Source: Terrimonas rubra (lineage in GTDB: Bacteria; Bacteroidota; Bacteroidia; Chitinophagales; Chitinophagaceae). From it: a stretch of DNA of 64,000 bases. Where the stretch lies: the NCBI RefSeq assembly GCF_042686025.1, contig NZ_JBHUOZ010000003.1, forward strand, positions 1,116,001 through 1,180,000. Reading direction: 5' to 3'. Shown in pieces: positions 9,054-15,324 of this stretch; within the stretch, counting starts at the first letter, position 1, and every line of letters begins with the position of its first letter. Made by a program: the position numbers and the translations under genes. Under the pieces are notes generated by a model. The model had not been told where the DNA came from and made no database searches. It was given only the letters and a program-made list of their open reading frames with translations.

Positions 9054-10259
9054 ATGAAGATATTATCCGTATTAAGCCTGGTATTGTTAATCAGTTGCAG
9101 TAAAGGTGGCAGCGGGGGCGGGGGAGAAACTCCCACACCGGCGCCGCAGATCAGTATTACCGATCTCTCGCTGTTCGAGGGGAATGGCGGCACTACTACT
9201 TTCCCCGTGGAAGTAAAACTGAGCAACAAATCATCAAAGGAAGTTAAAGTACAATATAGCACGAACGAAGGTTTTGCAAAAGCAGGCGAAGACTATACGG
9301 CTGTTACCAATCAAACCCTGACCTTTGCACCGAACGAAACAACCAAAACCATCAACATAACGATAGTGGCGGACCTGATAAAAGAAGGTGACGATGATTT
9401 TACGGTGCAGCTTTCGGCTCCGGTAAATGCGACCATCTCAAAAGCTGATGCCAAAGTGATCATTCGGAATGATGATACAAAGATCAGTTTTACCAATACG
9501 GGTTACGACGCGCCTACCACTTATCCCGGTTATACGCTGGACTGGGCCGATGAATTTAACAACACCTCACTGGATGCATCCATATGGAGCAACCAGAATG
9601 GCGATGGCTGTCCGGGTAACTGTGGCTGGGGTAATAACGAATTGCAATACTATACCAACCGTCCTCAAAACATTTTCTTCCAGGATGGTAAACTGGTCAT
9701 TGAAGCGAATAAAGAAAGTTTCAGCGGAAAAAGCTATACCTCCTCTAAAATTTTAACCAGCGGTAAAAAGAAGATCAAATACGGCCGTATCGATATCAGG
9801 GCCAAACTGCCGACAGGGCAGGGTATATGGCCGGCTTTCTGGATGATGCCGCAGGACGATGTGTATGGCGGCTGGCCGGCAAGCGGTGAAATTGATATTA
9901 TGGAGATGGTGGGCCACGAACCCAACCGTACGCATGGCACCGTACATTACGGCACTGGATGGAACGACCGTAAAAACATCAGCAAAAGCACTACTACTTC
10001 GACAGGTACCTTACATGATAAATTTTATGTGTATTCATTGGAGTGGAAACAAGATGAAATAAAATGGTTTCTGGATGGTAATCTCTTTGCTACATTGACC
10101 AAAGCAGATCTCGGCGCTTACAATTATCCATTCAATGAATACTTTTACCTCATCTTTAACCTGGCGGTAGGGGGTAACTGGCCTGGCAGTCCGAATGCTG
10201 CTACTTATTTCCCGCAATGGTTGATTGTAGATTATGTGCGGGTATACAAACCAAACTAA
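9054..10259 (+). CDS. Lipid-anchored GH16 glucanase with Calx-beta domain
   Basis: The 401-residue protein starts with a lipoprotein signal (LLISC, Cys15) and a Gly/Ser linker (SKGGSGGGGE), which resembles an outer-surface export signal. Residues about 32-142 form a Calx-beta domain (FEGNGGTTTFPVEV, AGEDYTAV, EGDDDFTVQL). The GH16 catalytic domain follows, with GEIDIMEMVG giving E279, D281 and E284, and it ends in VDYVRVYKPN. A Cys pair (CPGNC, 186-190) lies where the upstream paralogue has none. The Calx-beta domain probably acts as a spacer that holds the enzyme off the membrane. It is likely the surface endo-glucanase producing oligosaccharides for the SusCD pair, with the upstream GH16 trimming them. 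The division of labour is inferred. Confidence 0.9.
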   Translation: MKILSVLSLVLLISCSKGGSGGGGETPTPAPQISITDLSLFEGNGGTTTFPVEVKLSNKSSKEVKVQYSTNEGFAKAGEDYTAVTNQTLTFAPNETTKTINITIVADLIKEGDDDFTVQLSAPVNATISKADAKVIIRNDDTKISFTNTGYDAPTTYPGYTLDWADEFNNTSLDASIWSNQNGDGCPGNCGWGNNELQYYTNRPQNIFFQDGKLVIEANKESFSGKSYTSSKILTSGKKKIKYGRIDIRAKLPTGQGIWPAFWMMPQDDVYGGWPASGEIDIMEMVGHEPNRTHGTVHYGTGWNDRKNISKSTTTSTGTLHDKFYVYSLEWKQDEIKWFLDGNLFATLTKADLGAYNYPFNEYFYLIFNLAVGGNWPGSPNAATYFPQWLIVDYVRVYKPN

Positions 10260-10340
10260 ACAATACGCATAGTACAAATGGCATAACTCAAAACAGGTGA
10301 AATAATTTTTAAAAATTTTTCTGTTTTTTTTGAAAAAATA

Positions 10341-10371
10341 TTTGGCAGTAAATCATACTCCCTTATCTTTG
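10341..10371 (+). promoter_or_regulatory. Bacteroidota-type promoter of tRNA-Val
   Basis: TTTG at 10341-10344 is followed after exactly 19 nt by TATCTTTG at 10364-10371. This matches the Bacteroidota consensus TTTG-N19-TAnnTTTG completely. The mature tRNA begins 20 bases further on, leaving a short 5' leader for RNase P. Confidence 0.85.
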
Positions 10372-10390
10372 CACTCCCAATCGGGAAAAG

Positions 10391-10465
10391 GGGAGTTTAG
10401 CTCAGTTGGTTCAGAGCATCTGCCTTACAAGCAGAGGGTCGGCGGTTCGAGCCCGTCAACTCCCA
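10391..10465 (+). tRNA. tRNA-Val (anticodon TAC)
   Basis: A full cloverleaf can be drawn. The acceptor arm GGGAGTT (10391-10397) pairs with AACTCCC (10458-10464), with discriminator A at 10465. The D arm lies in AGCTCAGTTGGTTCAGAGC. The anticodon stem TCTGC/GCAGA encloses the loop CTTACAA (anticodon TAC), and the T arm is GGCGG-TTCGAGC-CCGTC. No CCA is encoded. The 3' half of this tRNA recurs twice downstream behind GIY-YIG genes. Confidence 0.93.
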
Positions 10466-10472
10466 CGAAATT

Positions 10473-10503
10473 AAAAGCCTTCACATTTGTGAAGGCTTTT
10501 TTA
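10473..10503 (+). terminator. Intrinsic terminator after tRNA-Val
   Basis: AAAAGCCTTCACA and TGTGAAGGCTTTT form a strong hairpin followed by a T run. The same hairpin recurs at 10820-10849 and 11167-11196 as part of the tandem unit. Confidence 0.9.
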
Positions 10504-10511
10504 TTATTGTT

Positions 10512-10775
10512 ATGTGGACAGTTTACATATTATATTCAGTAAAGCGTGACCGTTATTATATCGGGTACACTGGTGACGATTTAACTGAACGCATACGAAA
10601 GCATAATAGTAATCATAAAGGATTTACGGGAGGTGTTGGTGATTGGGAACTGAAGTATAGTGAAGTTTTTGATGATAAATTATCAGCGCATCGCAGGGAA
10701 CTACAGCTTAAAGGTTGGAAAAGCCGTATAAAACTGGAGTCGTTGATCAGTGGTTCAGGGCACTCCGGCTTGTAG
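10512..10775 (+). CDS. Small GIY-YIG nuclease-like protein, copy 1
   Basis: This 87-residue protein is nearly all GIY-YIG domain. VYI (4-6) and YIG (16-18) form the signature, RIRKHN (27-32) supplies the conserved Arg and His region, and HRRELQLKGW carries the probable metal-binding Glu63. It belongs to the short UvrC-like class (YhbQ/URI type). The start is clear because the ATG follows the T run of the tRNA-Val terminator directly. The last codons (GSGHSGL) and the TAG lie inside a sequence homologous to the tRNA-Val 3' half, so protein tail and tRNA-like sequence overlap. DNA cleavage is known for the domain; its role here is inferred to be movement or duplication of the unit. Confidence 0.85.
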   Translation: MWTVYILYSVKRDRYYIGYTGDDLTERIRKHNSNHKGFTGGVGDWELKYSEVFDDKLSAHRRELQLKGWKSRIKLESLISGSGHSGL

Positions 10776-10812
10776 GCCGGAGGGGTCGGCGGTTCGAGCC
10801 CGTCAACTCCCA
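10748..10812 (+). other. tRNA-Val-like 3' half behind GIY-YIG copy 1
   Basis: From CAG at 10748 the sequence follows tRNA-Val from its D loop on (TGGTTCAG). From GGTCGGCGG onward it is identical through the T arm, AACTCCC and the discriminator A at 10812. The 5' acceptor strand is missing, so it cannot fold as a tRNA. The anticodon arm is replaced by a GC-rich hairpin (CTCCGGC, TTGTAG, GCCGGAG) about 3 nt longer than in the real tRNA. Confidence 0.85.
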
Positions 10813-10858
10813 CGAAATTAAAAGCCTTCACATTTGTGAAGGCTTTTTTATTATTGTT

Positions 10859-11122
10859 ATGTGGACAGTTTACATATTATACTCAGTAAAACGCGACCGT
10901 TATTATATTGGTTATACCGGTGATGAGTTGACTGTCCGTATCCGTAAACATAATACTAACCATAAAGGATTTACAGGAGGCGCTGGTGATTGGGAACTGA
11001 AGTATAGTGAAGTTTTTGATGATAAATTATCAGCACATCGCAGGGAGCTACAGCTTAAAGGTTGGAAAAGCCGTATAAAACTGGAGTCATTGATCAGTGG
11101 TTCAGGGCACTCCGGCTTCTAG
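10859..11122 (+). CDS. Small GIY-YIG nuclease-like protein, copy 2
   Basis: A second 87-residue copy, differing from copy 1 at only a few residues (GDELTVRIRKHNTNH in place of GDDLTERIRKHNSNH, and GGAGDW for GGVGDW). All signature residues (VYI, YIG, R27, Glu63) are kept, so both copies appear to be under selection or recently duplicated. The reading frame is open further upstream to 10715, but that part runs through the tRNA-like segment and terminator. The ATG at 10859 matches copy 1 exactly. It ends in the next tRNA-like segment (SGHSGF, TAG). Confidence 0.85.
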   Translation: MWTVYILYSVKRDRYYIGYTGDELTVRIRKHNTNHKGFTGGAGDWELKYSEVFDDKLSAHRRELQLKGWKSRIKLESLISGSGHSGF

Positions 11123-11159
11123 GCCGGAGGGGTCGGCGGTTCGAGCCCGTCAACTCCCA
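11095..11159 (+). other. tRNA-Val-like 3' half behind GIY-YIG copy 2
   Basis: Nearly identical to the segment at 10748-10812, with TTCTAG in place of TTGTAG in the hairpin loop. It again ends in an intact T arm and AACTCCC, followed by the hairpin terminator at 11167-11196. Confidence 0.85.
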
Positions 11160-11202
11160 CGAAATTAAAGCCTTCACATTTGTGAAGGCTTTTTTTATTA
11201 CT

Positions 11203-11289
11203 ATGTGGACTGTTTACATACTCTATTCAGCAAAGCGTGACCGTTATTATATCTATGAACTTTTAAAAACAATGCTAAACCTGGTATAA
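11203..11289 (+). pseudogene. GIY-YIG copy 3, broken after 17 codons
   Basis: The ATG and first 17 codons (MWTVYILYS, then RDRYYI) match copies 1 and 2. The sequence then changes abruptly at about 11254 to unrelated codons (YELLKTMLNLV, stop). The YIG glycine and everything after it are lost, so no nuclease can be made. A diverged piece matching residues 30-74 of the same protein lies in the same orientation at 14372-14506. Confidence 0.85.
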
Positions 11290-11379
11290 AGAAAGGTATG
11301 GTATTGTGAAGGCTATGTTATTTCTTACATGTAATCTCTTTGCATCAGTAAATTTGCAGGCAAAATAACAGAAAGGTAT

Positions 11380-11904
11380 ATGCAAAAAACGATAGCAGTA
11401 GATATGGACGGAGTTTTGGCCGATGTAGAAGCGCATGCATTAAATTTATACTATAAGCAATCAGGCATCCTGTTAACAAAAAAAGATATTGAGGGGCGAA
11501 AGGAAGCAGAAATGTTACCGGACGGACTATTTTACAAATTGGTAAGAGAAAAAGGATTCTTTAGAGAAGTACCGGTAATGCCGGGTGCAATAGAGGCAAT
11601 AAAAAAGCTTTCTGAAAATTTTACCATTTATATTGTTTCGGCTGCTATGGAATTTCCACAATCACTTCCGGAAAAGAGGGAATGGCTGGCCGAATATTTC
11701 CCTGATATTTCCTGGCGTAATATTATTTTCTGTGGCGATAAAAGTGTGATAAAGACAGATTATATGATCGATGACCATGCGAAGAATTTAGACTTTTGCC
11801 AGGGCAAAGCAATTATGTTTGCTGCATTTCATAACCAGTCGCAAAACCAGCATCTTAAATTCGGGAACTGGGATGCGGTTACCGCTTTTTTTGAAAACGA
11901 ATAA
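11380..11904 (+). CDS. 5'(3')-deoxyribonucleotidase-like HAD phosphatase
   Basis: The 174-residue HAD-fold protein begins VDMDGVLADVEA, which holds the nucleophile Asp and the +2 acid/base Asp. It has the 5' nucleotidase, deoxy (NT5C) pattern: a short helical cap, VMPGAIEAIKKL, VSAAMEF as motif II, then FCGDKSVIKTDYMIDD with the motif III Lys and motif IV acids. It probably dephosphorylates deoxynucleoside monophosphates and so adjusts dNTP pools. It stands alone between the GIY-YIG units and the toxin-antitoxin operon, with TAAATTTG at 11349-11356 as a possible -7 element. Family members also occur in phages and mobile DNA, which would suit this patch, but nothing here proves transfer. Confidence 0.85.
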   Translation: MQKTIAVDMDGVLADVEAHALNLYYKQSGILLTKKDIEGRKEAEMLPDGLFYKLVREKGFFREVPVMPGAIEAIKKLSENFTIYIVSAAMEFPQSLPEKREWLAEYFPDISWRNIIFCGDKSVIKTDYMIDDHAKNLDFCQGKAIMFAAFHNQSQNQHLKFGNWDAVTAFFENE

Positions 11905-12049
11905 CAGGGAGCAGTTGGTTTTGTACTGTAGGTGATTATATGAGCTTGTCTCAACTTTACCCCGCTATTTCTTTTCTATGATGAACGATCCGGCTGATGG
12001 TTCGCTCATTGTAGTAATAGCTGTTAACTAGCTGGTCGAAACCTCTTTC
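11905..12049. other. Gene-free stretch with a short unassigned reverse frame
   Basis: No complete gene is seen. On the minus strand a short open stretch encodes LVNSYYYNERTISRI followed by VHHRKEIAG and a stop (about 12036 to 11957). It reads like the tail of a lost protein that I cannot assign. Confidence 0.3.
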
Positions 12050-12252
12050 TTAGTACCAGGAGTTTACATGTATGGTGAAAACAGCGTTCTTATTAACCTC
12101 CGATTTTACAAATAATTCCTCATTGATATTACTTAGTATTTTCGGGATGATCACGTTGCCCATACGACCATCTTTACTGCTTTATCTTTATTTAAAAAGG
12201 TTTCAATTTGGAAATCGTTCCCCCTTTACCTGTATCCGACACCTATATTTAA
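12050..12252 (-). pseudogene. Decayed C-terminal fragment of a histidine kinase
   Basis: In translation across at least two frameshifts the minus strand reads NDFQIETFLNKDKAVK, then DGRMGNVIIPKILSNIN, then EELFVKSE and AVFTIHV before a stop. This matches the last 55-60 residues of the ATPase domain of the propeller kinase at 18819-21848 (NDFQIENFLNKDKAVK, GRMGSMIILEMLSNIN, AVFTIHI), and the DNA is also similar. Only this end survives, with no start and no other domain. It is a relic of a paralogue or of a partial duplication. Confidence 0.8.
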
Positions 12253-12262
12253 AGTAAGTAGT

Positions 12263-13507
12263 TTACATGTATGCCACTTCCAACAACTCATCTCCATTGA
12301 CGATAGTCATCAATTCCTCGCCTGGTTTCTTCTTGTAGGCCTTTGCATGACGCATTTCTACAAAGTTATACTGGTTCTTTAACTTCAATTTCTCCGATTC
12401 CGGGGTACGGTAAAAAAAACCAACCTTTGTACTCCGGTCTAAAAAGGTTAAAGTAACGGGTTGCTTTGCGGCTGTATAAACACCAGGGTGTTCGGGATCG
12501 ATAACCTCGCTGATCATTTGTTCAGTCATTCCTAAGCGAGCCAACCTCTCCAGGTATTTTTGCGTATAATCCTTTTTTATGGCTCTTGGTAAAAACGATT
12601 TTTCAATTAGTGCCACCACTTCGTTGCGTTTGCTTAACAGTTCTGTAATCAGGCGCCTGGCTCTTACAGGTTGTAACCCCAGTTTATCGGCAAAAGTCCT
12701 GAAATCTGCCCGTCCGAAAAATCCATGCTTTTCATAAAAAGTACTTTGATGATCACCGTTATATAAATCAAGTGCCATATCTGCTTCAGTAGGTACATGA
12801 AGCAGGGTACACATTACATCGTAGGCTGGTGTTAAAGTATAATCGCCCATGGCGGTTTGTATCAATGAAAAGTTTTTTAAGTGGGCATCTCCGTTGGAGA
12901 AAAGATAGTTAAACAATACCAGTTTAAAATAACGCTCTAACGTGGGCGTATAAGCGGCTACATACTGTTTTATCAATGCCCCGATTTCCTCGTAGGTACC
13001 ATTATATTTAAAATCTTCACCCTGGTTTACAGTTTGGCGACTTCTACCACTTAACTGCGCCATATCTTCCTGTAAGTACTTGGCACCATCCGGCTTCACA
13101 TCAAACCTTCGGGTTATATAGGCAGGGGTGCCATCCTCGAAATAAATGAGTGCATTAGCAGCAGTTTTAATGTTAAATACCTGCCGGGCAAGTTGCATGG
13201 TCAGGTGCTCATTTTCCGGGGTAATCTCCGGCATGGCCAATAGACTACCGGGAGGGATGGGTTTGATGATATATTGTCCCCCTGTATCGGTCAGTTCTAA
13301 AACTTTGCCGGTTAAGCGTAAAGAATATTTCAATTGTACACCGGAAATGGATAGTCTTTTTGTTTTTTCCTGGTAGTTCGCAATCGTATCTAGTGCCGGC
13401 GCTTTAAAGGGTAAGATGGGAGATACTTTTACACCATCAAACATTTCTTTCCTGCAGGCGGTGCAATAACCTTCAACATTTATTTTATAACATCCCGGGC
13501 ACATCAT
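12263..13507 (-). CDS. hipT: HipT-like toxin kinase (split HipA C-terminal part) with zinc-ribbon N-terminus
   Basis: This 414-residue HipA-type Ser/Thr kinase lacks the usual N-terminal subdomain, which is encoded separately by the gene just upstream. Kinase features include the Gly-rich loop with Ser residues (RLSISGVQ, S53/S55), YIIKPIPPG with the ATP-binding Lys, SNGDAHLKN (catalytic D207, N212) and TPAYDVMCT (metal-binding D230). SIS loops of this kind are known autophosphorylation sites in HipT of the three-gene HipBST systems. Residues 1-20 carry CPGC and CTAC pairs, probably a small zinc ribbon. It starts inside the hipS stop (TAATG, 1-nt overlap), so translation is coupled. The target is unknown here; HipA and HipT relatives phosphorylate aminoacyl-tRNA synthetases. 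Family assignment is firm, toxicity is inferred. Confidence 0.88.
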   Translation of the reverse strand: MMCPGCYKINVEGYCTACRKEMFDGVKVSPILPFKAPALDTIANYQEKTKRLSISGVQLKYSLRLTGKVLELTDTGGQYIIKPIPPGSLLAMPEITPENEHLTMQLARQVFNIKTAANALIYFEDGTPAYITRRFDVKPDGAKYLQEDMAQLSGRSRQTVNQGEDFKYNGTYEEIGALIKQYVAAYTPTLERYFKLVLFNYLFSNGDAHLKNFSLIQTAMGDYTLTPAYDVMCTLLHVPTEADMALDLYNGDHQSTFYEKHGFFGRADFRTFADKLGLQPVRARRLITELLSKRNEVVALIEKSFLPRAIKKDYTQKYLERLARLGMTEQMISEVIDPEHPGVYTAAKQPVTLTFLDRSTKVGFFYRTPESEKLKLKNQYNFVEMRHAKAYKKKPGEELMTIVNGDELLEVAYM

Positions 13508-13833
13508 TAATCATTTAATTCGGTTACGGTAATAGCACCAATGGTATCTTCTCCGGCCGTTCTTAATAAACGGGTAAAATCATCAGTCTCATCAATCTTC
13601 AACAGGCGGCACTGTATATCTTTATTAATGCCTTCGGATAACAGGCCGGCAAAAAACGGGAATAAGATAGGGTTTTCATGCACCTGCCTGGTTTTGGCTA
13701 TGGTTAAACTAATAGCGGGCATTGCCGGATTATGAAAATAAGTTTCTGTATAGCTAAATACGTACTGGTCGGTCGCTATTTTTTCCAGGTAGCCTGCTAA
13801 TATGCCGTTATAATATACTGCTCCCTTTGCCAT
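13507..13833 (-). CDS. hipS: HipS-like protein (HipA N-terminal subdomain)
   Basis: A 108-residue protein matching the HipA N-terminal subdomain alone: VYYNGILAGYLEK, then FSYTETYF, MPAISLTIAKTRQ and FPFFAGLLSEG, the hallmark end of this subdomain. In HipBST systems this small protein, rather than HipB, is the main antitoxin and binds the kinase. It lies between hipB (5-bp gap) and hipT (1-nt overlap), which is the expected B-S-T order. Confidence 0.87.
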   Translation of the reverse strand: MAKGAVYYNGILAGYLEKIATDQYVFSYTETYFHNPAMPAISLTIAKTRQVHENPILFPFFAGLLSEGINKDIQCRLLKIDETDDFTRLLRTAGEDTIGAITVTELND

Positions 13834-13838
13834 CTACT

Positions 13839-14048
13839 TTAATTAACTTGTTTTACCTGTACCAGCAACTCCAGCCCTAATACCTGGGCCAGCTTTTCCA
13901 GCGTGTTTATCGAAGGATTACCGGTACTATTTTCTACCTGGTTAATGGTTCGGGTATTTACACCACTCATTTCTGCCAAATCTTCCTGGCGAATCTGCAA
14001 AAACTCACGCCTTTGTTTGAAAATTTTCCCTATTTGTTCAATATTCAT
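13839..14048 (-). CDS. hipB: HipB-like HTH regulator of the toxin-antitoxin operon
   Basis: A 69-residue XRE-family protein made only of a helix-turn-helix domain (IGKIFKQRREFLQIRQEDLA, MSGVNTRTINQVENS, NPSINTLEKLAQVLG) with a short tail LLVQVKQVN. It is first in the hipB-hipS-hipT operon. It probably dimerises, binds the repeated sites directly upstream and represses the operon. It is shorter than E. coli HipB and lacks an obvious C-terminal extension. Confidence 0.87.
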   Translation of the reverse strand: MNIEQIGKIFKQRREFLQIRQEDLAEMSGVNTRTINQVENSTGNPSINTLEKLAQVLGLELLVQVKQVN

Positions 14049-14050
14049 CT

Positions 14051-14190
14051 GAATTATAATGCTGATTTTAGGTAAATTTAGTAAGTATTATTGGTATTAT
14101 CAATAAAATAAGAATTATAATACTGATTTTTATTTATAAAATAGAAAAATCGCTAAAAAGAGTATTAATCGGTATTATAGTTCTGATTAA
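14051..14190. promoter_or_regulatory. Candidate HipB operators: three phased direct repeats
   Basis: Three similar sites lie upstream of hipB: GAATTATAATGCTGATTTT at 14051, GAATTATAATACTGATTTT at 14112 and a weaker GTATTATAGTTCTGATT at 14172. They are 61 and 60 bp apart. Between the first two is the inverted repeat TTATTG-GTATTAT-CAATAA (about 14086-14104). The A+T-rich region must also contain the hip promoter. Binding by HipB is inferred from position. Confidence 0.6.
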
Positions 14191-14371
14191 TAGACTGTGT
14201 TATACAACAGATCAGCAAACAAAGAGAAATGAATTTTTTGCCTAAAAGGTTGGGTTAGGGTAATCAAAAACTCGTTAGTTAGAAACAATCTTACAGAAGC
14301 AGCTAGAAAAGTTCCTGGCGTCCTGGAAAGTACGAAAGGAAAATTCATGTAGGAGGCAGCCTTATTTTATT
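14191..14371. other. Gene-free stretch upstream of the hip operon
   Basis: No gene, hairpin terminator or tRNA remnant was found in this roughly 180-bp A+T-rich segment between the hip operator region and the GIY-YIG relic. Confidence 0.5.
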
Positions 14372-14506
14372 AAACATAATGATAGTTATAAAGGGTTTAC
14401 ATGTGGCGCTGGTGATTGGGCGATAAAGGATAGCGAAATTTTTGATGATAAATTGTCGGCTTATCACAGGGAGTTGCAAATTAGGGGTTGGAAAAGCCGG
14501 ATGATC
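14372..14506 (+). pseudogene. Relic of a GIY-YIG gene (C-terminal part)
   Basis: In frame, this stretch reads KHNDSYKGFTCGAGDW, then SEIFDDKLSAYHRELQ and RGWKSRMI. It aligns with residues 30-74 of the GIY-YIG proteins 3 kb away (KHNSNHKGFTGGVGDW, SEVFDDKLSAHRRELQ, KGWKSRIK). The start, the GIY and YIG motifs and the tRNA-like tail are all absent. It is more diverged from copies 1 and 2 than these are from each other. It lies in the same orientation as the tandem copies. Confidence 0.85.
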
Positions 14507-14517
14507 CGGGGCTATCT

Positions 14518-15171
14518 TCAGAAATGTCCGAATCTGTCAGTATAAATAAGAACAAGTGTGATAGTATCGAAAACAGCGTGTGAAATAACAGGTATCCAAA
14601 GATTATTATTCACTTTTTTGTAAAGGATGCCCCAGAATAATCCACCCAAAACAGCCGCCACTATACCATAAATATCCTGCTGCCAGTGATAAAGCCCAAA
14701 GAGTAAGCTGGTAAGCAAGATGCTTATTGCAATGGAAAACCTGCTTACAATTCTTTTTTGCAAAAGGTTTTGAATATATCCCCGGAATACAATCTCTTCG
14801 TAAAGTCCTCCTATAAGCCAGGCTGCAGTAATCGTCATTATCAGTGTGGAGGGATTTTCCCTGATAAAGTTATATTCCGTATAATCAGGAACAGTAAATA
14901 AATGTTTGATGAGGGGAATGTATAACAATTGCATAAATCCTACCCAGGCTAATGCAGACAGGATCCCGATGGCGACAGCCCTAAGGGTAAAACCCTTTTT
15001 TAAAAGCCCGATATTACGGAACATCCCTCCCTGATGACGTAACCAAAAATATAAAACAAGCAAACAGGCAATTGCGTAAGAATAAAAAGGCAAAGGAACC
15101 AGGTGTGGAAAAACTACAAGGAGTATTACTACCAGGAATTCTTTCAATATATGGAACTTTTTATTTTTCAC
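14518..15171 (-). CDS. CPBP-family intramembrane glutamic protease
   Basis: The 217-residue protein has about six hydrophobic segments and the CPBP (Abi/Rce1) motifs: YEEIVFRG with the Glu pair at 125-126 and R130, FGLYHW with H162, and a later ISHAVFDT with the third-motif His. These residues form the active site inside the membrane. Bacterial members serve in processing of peptides, bacteriocin immunity or membrane-protein turnover, and the substrate here cannot be told. It is monocistronic. The length is normal for the family. Confidence 0.85.
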   Translation of the reverse strand: MKNKKFHILKEFLVVILLVVFPHLVPLPFYSYAIACLLVLYFWLRHQGGMFRNIGLLKKGFTLRAVAIGILSALAWVGFMQLLYIPLIKHLFTVPDYTEYNFIRENPSTLIMTITAAWLIGGLYEEIVFRGYIQNLLQKRIVSRFSIAISILLTSLLFGLYHWQQDIYGIVAAVLGGLFWGILYKKVNNNLWIPVISHAVFDTITLVLIYTDRFGHF

Positions 15172-15324
15172 GTTTTAGACTAACCGGTTATGCTGTCAAA
15201 CACAACGGCACACTTATTAAGCGTGTGCAGTTGCTTTGTCTTATAAAGTATTGGTACTGTTAAGTCAATGACAATATTACTTATACATCTACCGGCATCG
15301 TTCAAACCATCAGTAAAATCATTA

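Larger units (their letters stand above)
10466..11202 (+). repeat. Tandem GIY-YIG / tRNA-3'-half / terminator units
   Basis: Downstream of tRNA-Val the order terminator hairpin, GIY-YIG gene, tRNA-Val-like 3' half is repeated. Gene starts at 10512, 10859 and 11203 give periods of 347 and 344 bp. The block with the tRNA T arm, GAAATTAAA and the CCTTCACA hairpin is almost unchanged between copies, and the nuclease genes differ by scattered point changes. The third unit breaks off after about 50 bp of the gene. Confidence 0.9.

Noticed and set aside
10330..10542. Open frame crossing tRNA-Val
   Set aside because: It runs through the promoter, the tRNA and its terminator. The tRNA fold and a perfect promoter explain the sequence.
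10613..10831. Reverse-strand frame with a GLEPPTPP-type peptide
   Set aside because: This peptide comes from reading tRNA T-arm sequence backwards, a known source of false genes. The plus-strand GIY-YIG gene is the real one.
10748..11159. Second and third tRNA genes
   Set aside because: The 5' acceptor strand and a normal anticodon arm are missing, so no cloverleaf can form.
10466..11202. CRISPR array
   Set aside because: The repeats are about 345 bp long and coding, with no short repeat-spacer pattern. No CRISPR array was seen anywhere in the window.
12072..12257. Plus-strand frame of 61 codons
   Set aside because: It is the antisense of a decayed kinase fragment; a similar shadow frame exists opposite the intact kinase at 18889.
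11380..14506. Classical genomic island with integrase
   Set aside because: No integrase, recombinase or att-type direct repeat other than the GIY-YIG/tRNA units was found, so I describe only an accessory patch.
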